Of a stretch of DNA of 5,585 bases, positions 4,334 through 5,585 are shown piece after piece. How positions within the stretch are numbered: position 1 is the first letter of the stretch; every line of letters starts with the position of its first letter. The DNA is taken from NCBI GenBank assembly GCA_030653335.1, contig JAURZP010000263.1:1-5585 (forward strand), read 5' to 3'. Source of the stretch: Methanoregula sp. GTDB taxonomy: Archaea; Halobacteriota; Methanomicrobia; Methanomicrobiales; Methanospirillaceae. The notes under the pieces are model-generated. The model saw only the letters and a list, made by a program, of their open reading frames with translations, made no database searches and was not told where the DNA came from. The position numbers and the translations under genes were made by a program.

Positions 4334-5585
4334 ATGATCGTGAATACACGCATCCTTATCTGCATTCTGCTCATTGCTGCATTCCTGTTTACCGCAGGAT
4401 GTACAAAAGGGAAAACAGACAGCAGTGCGATCCTCTCTCCTTCACTTGTCACACCCTCAACCACATCCATACCCACCTCAGTGGTCAGAGCAACAACCAG
4501 AGAGGAACTCGTTGCTTTTATCAGGAACGCTGTTGCGTACGCACATGCCAATGAGAAAGAGAAGGTTCTTTTAGAATTTTCCAAAAAAAACGGATCGTTT
4601 GTCCAAGGGGAACTCTATATCTATGCCTATAATTTCAATGGCACAACAATTGCCCACCCGGTCAATCCGGAAAAGATTGGAATTAACCGTCTCTATGAGA
4701 AGGATGCGTATAACAATCTCTTTATTAAAGATCTCCGGTATGCAGCATACAACGGGACCGGATTTTCCGAATATTATTACATCAATCCCCTGCACAACAA
4801 TGCTGTAGAGAAAAAACTCGGGTATGTGGAGAAGGTGGATGATCACTGGTGGCTGGGCTCTGGGATCTACGAGGCTCCGGTAAATCCTGATATCCAGTCC
4901 GATACCGGTGCACCGGTTACACCTGAAGAGGTCAAAGCGTTTGTTGAGAGTGCAGCAATATATGCACAACAGAGTGGAAAAACCGCAGCACTTGCTGCAT
5001 TCAATGATCCAAAAGGACCGTTTGTAAAAGGAAGTGTGTATGTCTATGCACTGGATTATAACGGCATCACTCTTGCCCTTCCTTTTCAGCAGGATCTGGT
5101 TTATCAGGATTTTTCCATGTTGAGCGATGCTACTGGACAAAAGTTTGTAAAAACCGAGATCACCCTTGCGAAAAACGGAGGCGGCTTTTTACTATTCCAG
5201 TACCCGAATCCGGCGCACGGCAATGCCATCGAACCCAAGCTGAGTTATGTGAAACCTGTGGATGATACCTACTGGATAGGAGCCGGTACCTACATTTCAG
5301 GGAACAGTGAAAAAGATGCCCGTGTAAAAACCTTTGTCGAGTCAGCAAAGGCATATGCACAGAAGCATGGAAAAGAGCAGGCACTGGTTGCCTTCAACCG
5401 GTCGTATGGAGATTTCATTAAAAACGATCTCTATATCTTTGCCGACGATTACAATGCAACTGTCCTTGCCTGGCCGTATCGTCCCGATCAGATTGGGGTA
5501 AACCGGATCAATGCCACAGATCTTCTCGGTAACGAGTACATGAAAGAGATGGTGGCAATAGCAAAGCGGGGCAACGGCACCGTGC
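4334..5585 (+). CDS. Lipoprotein with tandem Cache-like sensor modules (3' end outside window)
   Basis: The first 417 residues of an open frame that runs off the right edge. ATG at 4334 is the first start after an in-frame TAA at 4265. Residues 1-22 form a signal peptide (R6, then hydrophobic ILICILLIAAFLF) ending in a lipobox-like TAGC with Cys23, so the mature protein is expected to be lipid-anchored outside the membrane. Residues 24-54 are a Ser/Thr/Pro linker. Then come homologous modules at about 55-179, 196-320 and 327 onward, each starting with an amphipathic helix (AFVESAxxYA), followed by a YxYAxDYNGxxLAxP-type strand pair and closing with NPxxxxxxEKLxYVxxVDDxYWxGxGxY. This is the pattern of single Cache domains (sCache_2-like), extracellular small-molecule-binding PAS-like folds. 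A third module is cut by the window end; further modules or a signalling domain may follow. With no kinase or chemoreceptor part yet visible, it may be a free ligand-binding lipoprotein. The ligand is unknown. Confidence 0.88.
   Translation, partial: MIVNTRILICILLIAAFLFTAGCTKGKTDSSAILSPSLVTPSTTSIPTSVVRATTREELVAFIRNAVAYAHANEKEKVLLEFSKKNGSFVQGELYIYAYNFNGTTIAHPVNPEKIGINRLYEKDAYNNLFIKDLRYAAYNGTGFSEYYYINPLHNNAVEKKLGYVEKVDDHWWLGSGIYEAPVNPDIQSDTGAPVTPEEVKAFVESAAIYAQQSGKTAALAAFNDPKGPFVKGSVYVYALDYNGITLALPFQQDLVYQDFSMLSDATGQKFVKTEITLAKNGGGFLLFQYPNPAHGNAIEPKLSYVKPVDDTYWIGAGTYISGNSEKDARVKTFVESAKAYAQKHGKEQALVAFNRSYGDFIKNDLYIFADDYNATVLAWPYRPDQIGVNRINATDLLGNEYMKEMVAIAKRGNGTV
4496..5585 (+). repeat. Three protein-level tandem repeats of the Cache-like module
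   Basis: Module A covers 4496-4870, module B 4919-5293, module C 5312 to the window end. The matching helix starts (AFIRNA at residue 61, AFVESA at 202, TFVESA at 333) are 141 and 131 residues apart. Modules A and C share IGxNR after the strand pair (IGINR at 115-119, IGVNR at 387-391), while B has an unrelated stretch (LVYQDFSML) there. B and C share the closer helix sequence FVESAxxYAQxxGK. The DNA copies have diverged, so this is an old duplication, not a recent one. Confidence 0.8.

Noticed and set aside
4276..5384. Several leftward open frames (4276-4584, 4571-5140, 5160-5384) and short rightward ones within the Cache gene
   Set aside because: The rightward frame from 4334 has a signal peptide and repeated domain structure; the others are shadows with no consistent features.

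Overview
The window looks like archaeal chromosome, most probably from a methanogen of the Methanomicrobiales type (Methanoregula/Methanospirillum-like). This is an inference from gene content and signals; no rRNA or marker gene is present to fix it. Supporting points are TATA (box A) elements placed either at leaderless distance from a start codon or ahead of a GGTGA ribosome site, poly-T transcript ends, a geranylgeranyl-reductase-family flavoprotein (archaeal lipid type), a histidine kinase with an HDxxN phospho-acceptor box, a small CxxC-x17-CxxC zinc protein, and a lipoprotein built of tandem Cache-like modules.

Layout. Positions 1-398 hold no gene I can support: a GC-rich hairpin with T6 near the left edge, a cluster of three T7 tracts (210-241), and the T8 end of the next leftward gene. 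On the minus strand at 399-578 lies a 59-residue zinc-ribbon protein with a strong TATA box about 25 bases before its ATG. Positions 579-907 are mostly non-coding, with only weak, mutually overlapping small-ORF readings and possible promoter/terminator elements. From 908 to 4232, four genes all point left: a membrane histidine kinase (GTG start), a geranylgeranyl-reductase-family FAD protein, a six-helix DUF308/HdeD-like membrane protein, and a 74-residue two-helix membrane protein. At 4334, diverging from these across 101 bases, starts a secreted lipoprotein of repeated Cache-like sensor modules that runs off the right edge.

How they fit together. The reductase and the HdeD-like gene are only 47 bases apart and may share the well-formed promoter at 3943-3952; the kinase follows 77 bases later without a clear terminator between, so read-through is possible. 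The shared theme is the cell envelope: isoprenoid lipid saturation, integral membrane proteins, membrane signalling and an extracytoplasmic ligand-binding lipoprotein. No response regulator or chemotaxis partner is visible, so no functional pathway can be asserted. I see no mobile element, CRISPR array, tRNA or rRNA. The most useful results are the small zinc-ribbon gene, the modular Cache lipoprotein and the unexplained transcription-signal-rich gaps at 1-365 and 608-895.
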